This document shows, piece by piece, positions 28,401-43,400 of a stretch of DNA of 64,000 nt. The stretch is from UBA6163 sp041753075 (GTDB lineage Bacteria; Planctomycetota; Planctomycetia; Pirellulales; Pirellulaceae), in NCBI GenBank assembly GCA_041753075.1, contig JBGSVE010000036.1, positions 1 to 64,000 on the forward strand, given 5' to 3'. The translations under genes were made by a program, and so were the position numbers. A model generated the notes under the pieces. That model saw only the letters and a program-made list of their open reading frames with translations. It ran no database searches and was not told where the DNA came from. Each line of letters opens with the position of its first letter. Position 1 is the first letter of the stretch.

Positions 28401-31400
28401 AACAAACGCACCGTCTAGGTAGACATCGTTGGTTGATCCGGTTTGGCGAACCGCATCGTAGTGAAACACAATTCGCCGCGCGCCGGCGGGCAAGTAGCTG
28501 TGTGCGCCCAGCAGTTCCCAACGGTCATCGACGTTGGCGGCGCGAGCGATGATCGGTTGGCCGATCGCGACACCGGCTGCGGTCAAAAACGACACCGTCA
28601 ACGTGCCGCGATCACGAACCGCTTCAGATGCCGACCGAACTCTTGCACCGAACGAGACCGACAACCCACCGGCGTCGAGCGAAGTCAATTGCGCCGGCGT
28701 CAACTTGGCAGACAGATCAACGGTTTGCTCAAGTGCCGTCGTTTGGTTGGGGCCGCCGGTGAAGTAGGCCGTGCCGTGGAACGGTGACGGATTGGCCGAC
28801 TGAATAAACGCCGATTGATTCCCCGCGCTGGGCGTCACCGTCCAATCGGTCAGCGAGTTTTCAAAACTGGGATTGTTAAGCAGATTCGTGTAACTGGCCG
28901 GCAACGCCAAGTCCGTCAACGGATCGCCCGCATCAACACTGGGACTGGTGAACCGCTGGCGCGCAAGCTGCGGCAGCAAGCGGAAGTCGCCCCAGGACGA
29001 ATTGACGAAACGCGGTTCGGCCTGGCGTGGATTGACCGATGTGGTGCCGATCGAATGCAGATCGAATTGGTAAATATCCTCTTGCCAATCGAGGATGTCG
29101 GCAAAATCTTTTGTCCAGAAACCGATCTTGCCGGTGCCGGTTGCGTAGAGGTTGTTGTGGTCGCTGAAGTAGCCGATGGTGCTGTCGTTGGCGACGTAGA
29201 TGTCGTAGCCATTGGCGGTCCAGAGGATGTTGTTGCGAACTTCAGTTTGCCGCGACGAACCGGTCACGCGGATATTGTCACCCGTAGCTGTGTAGAACGT
29301 GTTGCTGATGATGCGTGTGTTGGTCTTGCCAACAACGTTGACGCCGATCACATTGCCACTGAGCACATTGTGAGCGATCAATTGATCGCTGCCCGCAACG
29401 ATCCCGGTGCCGTTCTTGAGAATGCGTTGGAATTCAACCGAGCCCGTGACGTTGACACCGGTGACGTTGCCTTCAATGACGTTCGCCTTGTCCAAGTCAG
29501 GACTGACCAACGAGACGGTGCCGGAAACACCGAGTCCGTTGTTGTAGATATGTTGAATCTGCATCGACCCGAAAAGCAACACGCCGGTGGTGTTGGCGAA
29601 AATGCGGTTTGGCAAGCTTCCGGTGACGTAACCGAGTCCATCGGTGGTCGATGTCACCGTCGCGACGACACCGGTCACGTTGCCGGTGATGTCGTTGTCG
29701 CTAAGTCCGGCCGCGAATTCATAGCGTACACCAACGCTTGCACCGGAGAAACGATTGTTGCGAATCGCACCATTGAACGCGGCGTCGAGGTCCAGGCCGC
29801 TGGCGGTGGCGACAACTTGGTTCGCAACAATTATTCCCGTGGCCGCTGCCGTGATGCGAATGCCGGTCGCCGCGCCGGTGATGACGTTGTCGCTAACCAC
29901 GATGGCCGTGACACTCCCAATCGCAATGCCATTGGTTCCATTCTGGATGCGATTACTGCGAACGACAACTGCGTCGGCACCGCCGTTGATCGCGATACCG
30001 CCGCCGCTGACGCTGTTGTGCAAGACTTGCGCGCGCACACCGCCGCTGATCGTGACGGCACCAGTGATCGAGTTGTCCCGAATGGCAATTTGATTTGCCG
30101 AAGTCGCGGTGACGTTGCCGGTGATCGTCAACCGTTGCAGGTTAACATCGTTGCCCGTGATGACGATGTTGCCAATGATGCTTGACCCAGTTTTCCCAAG
30201 AATGGTCACGCCGGAATCGGCAGCGGTGATTGCGACGTTGCCGGTGATGGCTCCTGCGACAACGATGATGTCTCCGGCGGCGAGAACATTGTTGTCAAGG
30301 ATGCTTTGGATTGAGGGGCCGGTCGCCGTGGCGGTGTAGACGGTGCCGCTGGGTAGCGAATCGGTTCGCGCGAAGATGTTCGACCGACCGCCGCCGGTGC
30401 CGACTTCCCAAACCACGGTCGGGCGTCCGCTGCTGTCCAGCGACGCGGCCAATGACGTGGCGTTTCGTCCCGTCGTCGTAATGCCAATGTCGGTTGCGTC
30501 ACCGGGAGCCGAGTCAACGAATGTCGAGCCGTTCCAACGTGCCGCTTGGATTCGCGTTCGGCCGTTGAGCCAAAACAATTGCAATTCGCTGCCGCCGCTG
30601 GCCAGCGTCGGTTGTGCATTTCGCTCGAGCGTTTGGATAACGTGCTTGACCACGGGACCGCCCGCAGAATCTGTATACCGAGCGGTGATGATCGCCGAGC
30701 TTTCATCGATGTTCGCTTGCCAGGCGACGAACAAATCGTTGCCGACATAAGCGAGCGACGGGTGGCTGTTGAAGGTGATCGGTGCATCGAACGAGCTGAA
30801 GGCATTAGCGCTGACGCCGCCGACGCTGCTGGAATTTCCGATTGCCTGCCAAGCGGTGCCGTCGTATTGCTTGAGATAGACCTGGCGACGACCGCTGGTG
30901 TCGAATTGTGTCCAAGACGCGGCAATGAATCCGTCGCGACTGGCAACGGTTACATCTCTTACCGCAGAGCCAACCGTTGCACCGGAGACTCCGCCGCCAA
31001 AATCACTGCCGGTGCCAAGCGACACCCAAGCCTCGCCGCTGAAGACTTTGGCATAGACTTGAGCCGTCCCGGCAACGACATTGGTCCAAGTTACAACGGG
31101 ACCGAAGCTGGATTGGTCAATGACGGGATTGCTGGCGGTTCCGGTTGCGGAAATACCGTTGGTTGACAATGAATTCGCTAGACCCACCCAAGCACCGGCA
31201 CCGCTATTTGCCGCCGCATCAAACTGTGCCACGCGGATATTGCTTTGCGTGCCGATCGTTTCCGTCCAGGTGACCGTTGGCTTGCCGCCGACGATGGCGA
31301 TCGATGGAGAAGTTGATGGCGTCGCGGTGCGGCTGATGCCACCAAGTCCGGCGCTGCCGCCGAGCTCATGCCAACCAGTCGAGTCATGAATCGCGGCGTA

Positions 31401-34400
31401 GATTTCCAAGTTGCCATCGCGCGAATCGGTCCAGGCGACGACTTGGCCGTTTGGCGTGCTGGCGACGACGGGAGCAAAAGCCAGTCCGCCGCTGCCCGCG
31501 ATACCAAAACCGGACGCGGAACTGGACAATTCACCCCAACGCCCCAGGTCATCGACCGTTGATGAAAGAGTGGACTCACCAAGCAATAGCCCCGGACCCG
31601 TCGGCAGCACCGTCGGCGGAGGCGTCGGTGTTGGCGGGACAAAGTTGCCGGGCGTTGCAGCATCGCCGCTGCCGTAATCAACAATCGATTGCGTATTGAT
31701 GACGGCAATCAAATCGTCATCGCCTTCGCCGAAGAGCAAATCGATACCACCAGCACCGAACAATCGATCGCGACCTGAGCCGAGTTCGTTGTTGTTGGTG
31801 CCGAAGTCGCCGTATAAGAAATTGACGGCGTTATCGTCGCCGGCGCCAGACAAGTTGAACGCATAAATCACGTCGTGGCCGGCTCCGCCGATAACCACGT
31901 CGCTGCCGCCGTCACCTGAAATCGTATCATCGCCATCGCCACCATCGATCACGTCATCACCAGCGCCGCCGGAGATGATGTCGTTGCCGACGTAACCGTA
32001 AATTCGGTCGCGACCGGAACCACCGTCGATAATGTCGCCACCATCGACGCTGCCGTAAATCAAATCATCGTCTTCGTCGCCGAAGAGTTGATCTCCAGCA
32101 CCTCCGCCGCCGTAAATTTCGTCGTTGCCAAGTCCACCATGAACGATATCGACTCCGGCTCCAGCATCGATGTAATCATCGCTGGCACCGCCATCGATCG
32201 CGTCATTGCCGCCTTCGCCGAACAGGCGATCATTGCCGCCATCGCCGAACAAGAAATCGTTGCCTTCGTTGGAGCCATAGATGATGTCGTTGCTATCACC
32301 ACCGCTGGCGCGATCCGATAAACCCGTACCGGTGTAGATCACATCGTCGCCGTCTCCACCGCTGATCAAATCGCTGGCCGCACCGCCGTAGATGATGTCG
32401 TTGCCAAGGCCGCCGATAATTTGGTCAGCACCACCTAAGCCCCAAATCGTGTCGTTGCCATCGCCACCATCAATGAGATCGCCGAAGCGAACGGCATCGG
32501 CAAAGTCGGGATCGGTTTCGCTGCCATCATCGGAGCCAACAATCGAATCGTCGCCGGCTTCACCGTACAGTTCGTCGCCAATACCATCACCGCCGTAGAG
32601 CCAATCTTTGCCCGCGCCACCACGAAGTCGATCGCGGCCAGATCCACCGTCGATCACGTCATCACCGGAGCCGGCTTGGACTTCGTCGTCGCCTTTGCGA
32701 GTGCGAATGACCAAGCCAACGGCGATCGTTGCGGCGACAAAAACCACATCGTCATCGTTATCGGTGGTGATTTCAGCGGTCTGGGCCGTGACCAATCCGG
32801 TCAGCGTTACATTGGAACCGGCGGTATCGGCGTTCTGGTAATCGGCGTGCAGATAAACGTCACGAGCCGCAATCGATCCGGCTACGGTCAGGTCATCACC
32901 GGCTAACAGCGACAGCGTGCCGTCGAGCACCGCCACGATCGAACTGCTCAGCACGTTGATGTCTTCACCCGTGGCAACCGACTCACGCGTGGTCAAACGA
33001 ACGTTACCCTGGGCGGTCGATGACACGTTGCCAACGTTCAATCGCCCAGCCGTTTCGGTGGCGAAAATGTTACCGGTCGCCGTGGCGATAAACCTTCCAG
33101 CGGTCGTATCGGCGGTATCAATTTCCAAGTCATCAAAGACTTCGCCGATCGAACCATTGAGCACGGTTAACGTGATGGTGATGGCATCAATATCGCTGGC
33201 CGCGTCAGCATCGACATCGATAATTGACAGCCCGGATGTGATCGTGACCGCACCTTGGACGGCACTGATTTTGTTGACATTGAGCAATTGACCGTTGGTA
33301 ATCGTCACGTTGCCAAAGTTCGCGACGACGCTGGTCGCCAACATGTTGCCGGTGTTATTGATGATGATATTGCGATCCACGGCCACAACGCTGACGGCTT
33401 CCAAGTTGCCGCCGTTGTTGATCACGATGTCGCCGCCGGTAGCCCGCGCCAGGTTCATCAGCATGTTGGCGATATTATTGATCGTGATACCGCCGCCGAC
33501 GCTGATAATGCTGTGGCCGATCAAGTTTCCGGTATTGACCAGCGTGATGTTGCCGTTGGTCGTTACCATGCTGCGCGCCACCAAGTCGCCGAAGTGATTC
33601 AGCGTCGTGCTGCCGACCGAGCTGGTAGTCAGTTCGCCACTAGCCACAACAATATCGATCGGATTGGTCGGCAAACCGATCGTGCCGCCGGCGAACAGTC
33701 GCATGTTCCCAGTTGCGTCACCGCCGCTGCTGGCTGACGAAGTGACGTTAACCGGTCGGCCTGCCGCGTCGGGATACGCATCGAGGATCGAGCCAGCGGC
33801 GACCAGCTCAACCGAGTATGTCGATTGAAGCGCTCCGAGCATCAGGTTGCCTTCGCTGACGTTGATCTGCAACGGGCCGCTGCTGGTTGCCTTGGAGACG
33901 AACAAGCTATCAATGCTGCGTGTGACACCGTTGATCGTCGTATCGGTGGCGACCTGTTGGATGTTGGTTTGGCCTATCGATTTTGATTCGAGCGAACCGT
34001 TGGAAACGACTTGGGTTCTCAGCGGCAAGAGTGCGCTTATGCCGCGAATGTCCGCTGCGGCGGCGAGACGCAAGTTGCCTCCGGTGGCAATCGCAGCCGA
34101 TCCCACACCAATGTCAATGATGCTCGCCGCCGAAGTGATCTGGACATCATCGCCCGCGACAACTCGCTGCAGTCTCGCATCGCCAATTGATTTCAACGCC
34201 ACGCGATGGTTTGCCGTGGCGATGATCGCTGAGGAAGCTTCGACGTTCAAATCATCGACGCGGCGAATCGTCAACGCGTCGATCGTAAACTTGCTGGTGA
34301 CAATGGTGCCGTTGATTAAATCGGCGGGCGCACCATCCGTGGCTGCGGCACCGACAATTTTCTGCCACCGTGACGCGTCGCGATAGTTCTGTGTCACCAG

Positions 34401-37400
34401 GTTGAACGTGCCGCTGCCGCCGCGATATTCGTACAGTCCGTAATCAGCGGAGTTGAACTCGATGAGGACACGCTGGCCCGTGGAGACGGTGCGATTGATG
34501 GGGGCCGCGTCGGATGGTCCCGTTGAAATGTTGACGGTCAATCGTTGCCAACGTGCGGTGTTGGCGAAGTTCTCGGTCTTCAGATCAACGCCCGTTTGAT
34601 TGGCACCGAGATACCGGTACGTCGCGTATTGCACGCCGACCACATCATCACGCGTCGCCGAGGCAAGCAACGCCGCTTGGCTGGCCGGCAGCGTGGTGAA
34701 GCTCTGCGGGTTGGCGATCGATACACCGTCGCTCAGCAATCCGACTTGGGCTCCGGTGCTGAGTGCTGTCAGGGTGACGACTGCGCCCTTGACGTTCGGG
34801 GACTCGGTGGTGCTGGAGACTTGGGGAGTCAGCAGCACGGAGTGAGGGTAAAGGTACTTGATTAAATCTGGCGAAACGGGGTTGGCGAGTGATTGGGCCG
34901 AGAATGCTCCGGAGGCAAGACCGGCGTTCAGGAAGATGCGATCGCGCAGCGGCAGATTGGCGATGACGACCGGCTCGATAGCGGTGAGTTCTTTCAGTCC
35001 GTCGCGAATGGAACCCGTGGTTGATACTAAGATGACATTGCCCAATTCGGACTCGACCGATGCGTCAGCCGAAGTCGTTCCAGAGTTGAGCGGATTGGTG
35101 GCGAGCGGATTGGTGGCTAGGCGGACGGGATTCGTCAGCAACAGATCGCCGACCGTTTCGGTCACGGTGATGCCGTTGCGAGCGAGCGCCGCCAAGCCGG
35201 GGTTCTTGCCTCCGGCGACGCTGCTGGAATCGATCGGCAATGGAGTGGCGATCGCGCCAATGGCTCCGTCGATGGCGATCAGTTCGAGTCGATTGCCCGC
35301 AACTAGCGAAGTGCCCGTGGCGGCGGTGATGCCGTTGGCGGCAACCAGTTGCACGTTACCTCCGGTGGAGCGAATGGTTCCGGCGGCGATTGTGCTGCTG
35401 ACGTTGTCCTTCGAGATTGCGGTCAATGAAATGTCGCCACCGGCGAACGCGTTGACGATACCGCGATTACCTTCGAGTTGCAGATCAATTTTGCCACCGG
35501 CAAACAATCCCGGACTGTTGCCAAAAATCGAGATCGCATCGACCGAAGTGATCGAACCGGAAAGCGAGGTCAGCGAAATCGCGCCGTTGGCGGGTGCTTC
35601 GATATTCCCCGCGATAACAATGCCACCAACCGAATTGACGGTGATATTCGGCGCGAGCGCACCGCGAGTGATTTCGATCTCGATTGGATAATCGGCTTTG
35701 AGCGTGTGCGTGAAGAAATCCTTCAGGCCCTCGTTGATCGTGCGGCGCGTGATGATCGTCTTCTTTTGCAACCAACCACCGCCGTGAACTTCCGGCGGAT
35801 CGGTGATGACCGAACGGTTGTTGCTTTCAAAGCGACCATTGGCACCATCGGCCACAAACGTCGCCGCGCTGATTCCGCTGTTTACCCATTCGGGATCGGC
35901 GGCGTAGTCGATTGTTGTCAAATCGATCGTTTTGGTTTCGCCACCGATGTAACGATAGACAATTCCGGCGGGATCACTTGGTTGGTGACGGACCAGCGTG
36001 ATGTTGGGCACGACTTCGACAACCGCATCAACCTTGCGAACATAATCGAGTGTATAAGGTTTATCGTAGGCGTAACCGGGCACACCGCTGCCGACACCCT
36101 GGACTTCGCGCAACTCGGATTCCAACAACCGGCGTGGTTCACCGCGCGGGATAATCTCCTGTTTAGTCAGCTTTGAATCGGCGACCAGCAAGTCGGCGAT
36201 GAAGTTGTCACCAAGCAGGTTGAAGCTCTTTTTCTGGTACTCCTGGCGAATAATTTGGCTGATCGATTGGCCTTCGGTCCAGACGTATTGCAGACCGGGA
36301 CGCGGGAAATAGAACAGGAAATCATCAAATGAATGCGGTGTGTCGGTTGGCGTTGAATAGGTGATTCGGCCATTAACGAGCGTACCTGTGGAACGCTTCT
36401 CCGTAATAGTGCCGCCGGTGACGACGTATTCGGTTTTGGTCAACAGGTCGCTGTCCAGAATCGTGATCTTGCCTTTGCGATTCTTGTTCGTATCGATTTC
36501 GTCAAGAACAACGGGATAGGAGGTATAGTTTTGGATGTTGACCGCAGCGAATCCGCTGGCAACCTTCAGTTTGCCGCCACCAGTGCTGAGAATTTGACCG
36601 GCGATGATGATCTCGCCACCGCTGGGGTCGAGCTTGCCCAGAACAAATGCCTTTTGCGACGCGTCCCAAGTGACATCCAAGGGAATGTCTTCGGCACCGA
36701 AAGTGACGCCGGGAATCGAAGTCGGTTTTCGCGGTGCTTGGTTCTGCAGTCCCGTGTCCACGTAGCCGCTGTATTGGTCCGCCAGATCGGAGAACGTGAT
36801 CGTTTGGCTGGGTGGCAAAAACGCATTGCTGATTACCAAATCGACACTATCGACGCCGCTTTGAACCAGACCGTTGAGGTTGAGGAATTTTGCGGTCAGC
36901 GACAGGCGGCCTTGCGAAACGATCCGCGAGGTGTTGCCGGCGATGGCTTGGGCGAGCGTCTTGGTGCCGTCGGTAACATTGTTTGCGTTATCGAAAATTT
37001 GGCGATCGGCACCGGGGCCAGCGGCGTCGTTGTCAAGCACATTGAAGTCAATGTATTGTCGCGGATCGGCCAGGTGATACCAACCATCGGAGTTGATCGA
37101 CAGGTTGCCAGCCGCAATGATTTCAACGGGATCTTGGCCGCGAATATCACCGCTGATATAGATACTGCCTTCGAAGTTTTGAATATAGATCGTACCGTTT
37201 TCATTCAGCACGCCGCCGTTGATGTACAAGTCTTGGCTGATGGCGGTGGGAATCGGCGGCAGGCCCGTGAAGTCGTAACCGCTGATCGGATTGATCGCGT
37301 CTTGAACGATGCGAACGGTTTTTGCCGCCGTGCTGTTGACGTTGGTCAGCGGCTCGTAATTGACGTACACATTGCCCGGCTGCAGCGTCAGAAAACGATT

Positions 37401-40400
37401 GTTCACGCTGACGCTGCGACGACCGTCGAGCATGGTGACGCCGTTGGTCGAAAGAGTGAACGGCGTCGCGTTGTGGATGTCCAGTTTGGCATCGGCGTGA
37501 GCGATAAGTTGACGGCCACTGACCTTGCCCGCAAACGTGTTTGGGTTCACTCCGGTCGCTTCGATGTAAACCGAACCTGGCGACGCGGTCAAAGCCGGCA
37601 AATCGATGAACAACACATCCAAACTCTTTTTCACAATCCGTTTGCCATCGACAAGTATCGGGTCAAGCAAACCGAGGTCTTCGAGTTCGGCATCGATCGC
37701 GATCAGTTGAGCTTCGTAACGAACCAAAGCTTCGGCGTTACCGGCGTGGCTGGCCATCCACTGGATGATCTGGTCGCGCTGGTTCAAAAGCAAGTTGCCG
37801 ACATTGCGCAGCGACAAGATCGGCGATGGTGTATCGCCTGGCTTGACGATGAAATACTTATTCTGCAATCCGGCGGCGAACGATTGGGTGATGTTGGTGT
37901 CGTACAATGGCGACTCGTCACTGGCCAACGCATCGACTTCGGCTTGGGTCAGTTTTTGCCAACGGCCACCGCTAGAAAAGTTTTCCAGGTGAGGAACGAC
38001 ATCTTGGGGCGTGCCAATAAAGCGGTAGTAATCGCCAACGGCACCGCCAGACGACGCGCCCGCAACAAGATGGAACACGTAGCCGTTTTGGACCGAGAAA
38101 CCGATGTTTCCAGCAGCCAATGACTCGTAAACAAAGTCGACCTCTTGGGGCAATTGTCGCGCGGTTTTTTCCTGGGCCGTCAGCGGCGTGTTGAGACGAT
38201 CCGGCGTCAGATAAACCGTCGCTCCGTGACGCAGCGGCTGGATGCGATAGTTGACGTTACTGCCCGCACCAGCTTCGACCTTGGTGCTGTTGGCGATGTT
38301 GACGAAATTGTTCTGATTCAAAACACCCCTGTCATCAACGCTGTGTCCATACGGCACAACCGACAGCGACACGACCATACCGTCGGTTCGCGAATCGCTG
38401 AATCCGCTCTTGGCGACGAGGTCAACGTCTTGAATGCCGATGATCTTTGATGATCCAAGCAGGTTGACGATATTGTTTTCGTTCAATGTTGACGCGACCG
38501 AATCGAGCGCGGCGCTGGGCAAGAACGACGCGGTTTGAACCGAGGCGTAGGCGTAGTTGTCCAGCAGGTTGATCGCGACTGCGCTGGGGTTATTGAACTT
38601 ACCGGCCAACAGCGAGACGTTCCTGGCCTTGATGGACGAGTCGGTGACATCGATACGATTGGTCGCCGTGGTATCGGCGCGAACCTTCGCCGCCGCAACA
38701 CCGGTGAAACCTGACACGACGATCAACTTGGCATCGGGATGATTGTCGCCACCGCTGCGCGATGACAGCATGATGTTGCCGCTATCGTTTTCCAGTGCCG
38801 CGCCGGTCGTCACAACGCTGGACAGCGTGTTGGCGTCAATGATTGAGAATCCCGTCGAGATTCCGGTCAGCAACGAAATGCCTTCGACGTTGACTCGATC
38901 GATCGCGTCAAAGTCAGTGAATGTCGCGACCTCGAACTTGCCCGGACGATTGAGCCTGCCAGTCGATTTCACACGGCTTCCCGTTCCAAACGAAACGACG
39001 GCCTGGAACGGATTGCTCGACGTGCCGATTTCGGTGTTGCTGGACAAAACGCCGAGGCTAACCAACGATGCGGTCTGGGAGTTGACGTTGTAGCGAAATT
39101 GGTCGCCGACCGGTTTAGTGGTGTCCGCCTTGTTCTTGACCAAATAGTTGTTGGCCTTGATGTAGATTTCGTTCGCATCAACGATTGTGTTGGTGCCGAC
39201 GGCGATGTTTGCTTTGCCCGTGTTCGTGTTACCGGCCAGCGCCGCTTGGCCACTGCCGGCGGCAATCGTGATCGCGTCGCTGATTGAGTCAACGTTTTGG
39301 GTGTGGTCGGTGTAAAGTCCCAGTCGCGTGACGTTGATGTTGGCACCATCACCGACGAGAGTACGCGTGGCCAGATCGCTGGTCGTGTGCGAGATCGATC
39401 CGGCCAGCACGATCAAGCCGCCCGCTCCGGCGGTGCTGTCGGCCAGCAAATAGTCGTTGCTGTCGGCGTGAATCGTGAGCGAACCAGCTCGTAGGTTCGC
39501 TGCACCGGAGATTCCCGCCGTGACTTCGTCTACGTTGTCGCCGCGACCGGCGCTGACGTCGCTGAACATCAATCCAGCGGCACCCAAGCCGACGGCGATA
39601 CCGGTTCCCTTGGCGACGAATGAATCGGTCAGCCGGGCATTGATGTCGATCGCGCCCGTTGCCCGGATCGTGCTGGCTGCAATCGTCGCTTTGGCTTCGG
39701 GTGCAGCATCGACGAAGGCAAAGTTGACGGAGGCAGCAAATGCACCGCCGGCGACACCGGTTGTGTTGGCGGTGGCGTTGATCGTTGGCAAGGCATCGAC
39801 ACGGATGCTGCCCGCATTGATCGTGGCACCATTGCCGATCGTCGCTTGGGTTTCGATCGCGTTATCATTGCCAACATTAACGCGTGAAAATGCGGCGCCG
39901 ACGGCAATCGCACCGATGGCCAGCGACCCGACATTGCCGACGTGCGCGCGATCGTCGCTGGCACTGACAGCCAGTTGCCCCGGAGTGGTGATAATCGCGT
40001 TGTCAAGAACTCCGGCATGGGACACCGATTCATCGTCGATCACGGTCACCGCAGCACCAAGTCCGACAAAGCCGATTCCACCGGCCAGCGAACTGACGCT
40101 TGATTGATTTTTCAGCCGTGAACGTACGACGACGGCGGTACCGGCGGCAATGGTGCCGCCGAGTTCAGCGACGCTGTTCGTGGCAATCATGATTTTCGAA
40201 ACGCCCGCTCCGGCAGCAAGTGCGCCGATCGCGACGGCACCCGTGGTCGTGCCAATGACAACACCTTCGTCGCTAGTGACAACTACCGAATCACCAGCGG
40301 TCAACTTGGCTCCGCTGAGTACCGTGGCCGATGTGCCCGAAGGCGCACCGCCAGCGTCGATCGAGTTCTGGATCGATGATTGAGTGAAGTCGAAGCCGGT

Positions 40401-43400
40401 GATGTTGGAAATCGTATTGCCGGCGAACGCTTTCAACCGTTTGGTCGAACTCTGGTTCGCGTTGTTGGCACCGACGGCGAAGTTGTTCAGGAATCCGATC
40501 GTATGGCTGGCAGCGTCGCCGACTTGACGAGCGGCGTCCTGGTCCGCAGTCGCACCACCACCACCGACGAGCGCGTTGGCGGTATTCGACGAACCCGACC
40601 CCGAACGATTTTCATTGGAATAGTTCTTGTCCAATGCCGCACCGATCGACCAAATCGAGATGCTGGCTGCCAGTGCGACGCCGCCGGCGGAACCACCGAT
40701 GCTGACACCGCGCAAGTCACGGATTCCGAGCGAGTTTAAAACGATGTCGTCTTTGGCCGTGACCACGGCATTGTTGGCAATCAGCGCGCGGGTGTCGTTG
40801 CGGATCGTGACCACGTCGACGGCACCGGCGATACCAACCGCGCCAACGCCGAGCGCACCGCTGAACGCCGAGCCGCGAACGGTGTTGGCGGCATTGACAA
40901 ACACCGATTGACCATTCGCAGGCACGCCGACGAAAGATGATTGATTGATTTGTGCTGCCGCGTCAATGATTGCCGACGTGTCAGAGTCGATAATGCTGAT
41001 ACCAATACCACCAGCAACTCCAACTGCGGCGGCCAGCGCGGCGGCGATCGCAAAGTGCGTCAAGTCTTCGGTCGAAGTGGCTTGGACAATGACGCCGTTG
41101 CGACTGGCGCGAACGTAGTCGAGACCGTTGGACGTCTTGTCGCCGGTCAACACGCCAGTGATCGCATCGCCAAAACCATCTGCGGAGACGATTGCACCGC
41201 CATCGATCAAGGCGTCCGTCGACTTGTGAATTTCAACGACACCCACCGAGCCGCCGATGCCGGCCAGTCCCGCGGCAATCGCACCGGAGATCACATCGAC
41301 ATCGGTGTCATCGGTAGCGAGCACCACGACATCGCCGCCGGCCGAGCCTCCTGCGCCGGACGCGATCGACGCGTTGGTTTGGTTATCGATCCGCAGCGTA
41401 TCGAGGGCACCGCCCAGCGCCACGCCGTAGGCCGCTCCGATACCGATCAACAACACATCCTCGCTGGCCGCGGCGCGAACGATGACGTCGTTGCGAGCGC
41501 GGACGGTGGCAGCCGTATTGATCGCGGCTGCCGTGCGCTCGCGAACCTGGGTCAAGCCAACGGCGGGGGATATGCCGGCAGCGATAATCACCGAATTGCT
41601 CGATGTGACCTGTTGGAAATCGCTGCCGGCGGCAACGTTGACCGATTGCAGCGCACCCGCGCCGGCGGCTGTGTTAATCGCTGCACCGGAGTCGATATAC
41701 GCCAATGTTTGATTGTCAACCAGCCCCACACCGGACGAGACGGCAATGGCACCGAAGCCGGCGGAGAAGCCAGCGGCGTACGTTTCAATATCGTCGCGAG
41801 TCGTGGCCGTGACACTCAACCCGCGCTGCGAGAATTGCTCGGGGGTCGCCGTGCGTTGCGATTGCAGCGAACTGTCGGTCGCGTCACTACCGCCATTGCG
41901 GTCAACATCGATCACGCCGAGCGCCGCCCGCCCGACTTCGCCCATGTTCGCGACGGTCGAGTATGACGTTCCTAGCGGGGCTTGCGTCGGTGTGACACCG
42001 GCGCTGCCAACTGCCGAACCGATGGCACCGACCAGAAAACCGCCACTGCGGAAAATCGCGGTGCCACCCTGAGCAAGTGCCGATACGTTGGCACCGGCAC
42101 CCACAAACGCTTCGGTCAACTTCACGGCGTTGACCACACCGGTCGCGGCAGCCAAATTGCCCGCCGCACCAATCGCAAATGATCCGACGACTTTATCAAT
42201 TTCGGTTCGATCGTCAGCCGCAATCACAATGTTTTGCTTGGCGACGATGTTGCCTGGTCCCGCAGTCACGATTGCATCGCGCGGGTCGTCACCGATAAAT
42301 GCGCGCGTGGTAATTTGCAAATCTTGAATCGATGCATCGGCCGCGACGGTTCCCAAGGCACCAATCGCCATACCGGCCGCGACGCTGGTGATGTCTTCGA
42401 GCGAGTCCGCGGTCACGGTCAAGTTGCCCTCGACCGTCATCGTGACGCCCGAGTCAACGTAAGCCAATGTTGACTTGGTCACACCTGCGGCATCGGCACC
42501 AACGCCGGCCGAGACCAGTGGACTGACCGACAATGAACCCGCGATCGACGCGATGTAAGTTTCATCGCGTGCAGTGACCGAAACATTCGGTACGCCAGCG
42601 GTCGCGCCATTGTCGGCGACCACGGTTGCGAGTTTGCCAATGCGGGCGATCGTCATCTCATCAAATGCCGAAACGTTCGCGGCACCGGCGATGCCAACCG
42701 CGAGCGACGCCGCTCCGGAAGCCGAAACACCGATGGCAATCTCGGTCGAATTCGCCGAGACGCTCAAGCCAGTTCCACCCAGCGCCGTAACCACTGCCGA
42801 ATCGCCAACGAACGCTTCGACTTTGTCGGTATGAAGCACTGTCACGTTGCCCGCGCCGATTCCCACAATACCGCCGAATCCGACAGACGCGCCGATGGCG
42901 TGGACATTGAAAACTCCCAGCGCGGTTACGATCACGTCGCTCTGTGAAGTCACAGTGGAACCGTTATCCAAGTAGGCACGGGACGACGTATCGATAACGT
43001 GGACCGTTGCCGAACCGGCCAGTCCTGCCAACGCGCCACCGGCCGCGTCGTTGGATTGTGATTTGATGTTCTCAGTGTTGCTCGAGATGACGCTGGTCGC
43101 CGCGCGACTGGCCACCACCGCACCGCTGGCGACATAGGCCGCAGTGTCCTTTTCGACAATTCCCAAATCAAGACTTGCGCCGATTCCAGCCGTACCGATG
43201 CTGATTCCCAGACCACCGGCGTACCCGGTGATTGTCGAATCGTCGTCGGCTCGAATGAGCACCGTTTGGCCGCTATTGGCCGTGATGTCAACGGCCTGAT
43301 TGATCTGGGCCGCGTTGTCAACATACGCCTTGGTACTGGTGTCGAAGTAGCTTACCGATGCGGCCAAAACGACGCTCGGTAGGAACAACGAACCCGCGCC

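Noticed and set aside
31690..32700. Tandem short repeats that could be taken for a minisatellite or CRISPR-like array
   Set aside because: The period is nine codons, the copies differ mainly at silent positions and they encode RTX units, so it is a coding repeat.
36531..38123. A 530-codon plus-strand frame opposite the giant gene
   Set aside because: It lies fully within the minus-strand giant gene, has no family signature, and its codon use mirrors the repetitive opposite strand. Other long opposite frames (28815-30185, 40941-41966, 45163-46401) are the same kind of shadow.
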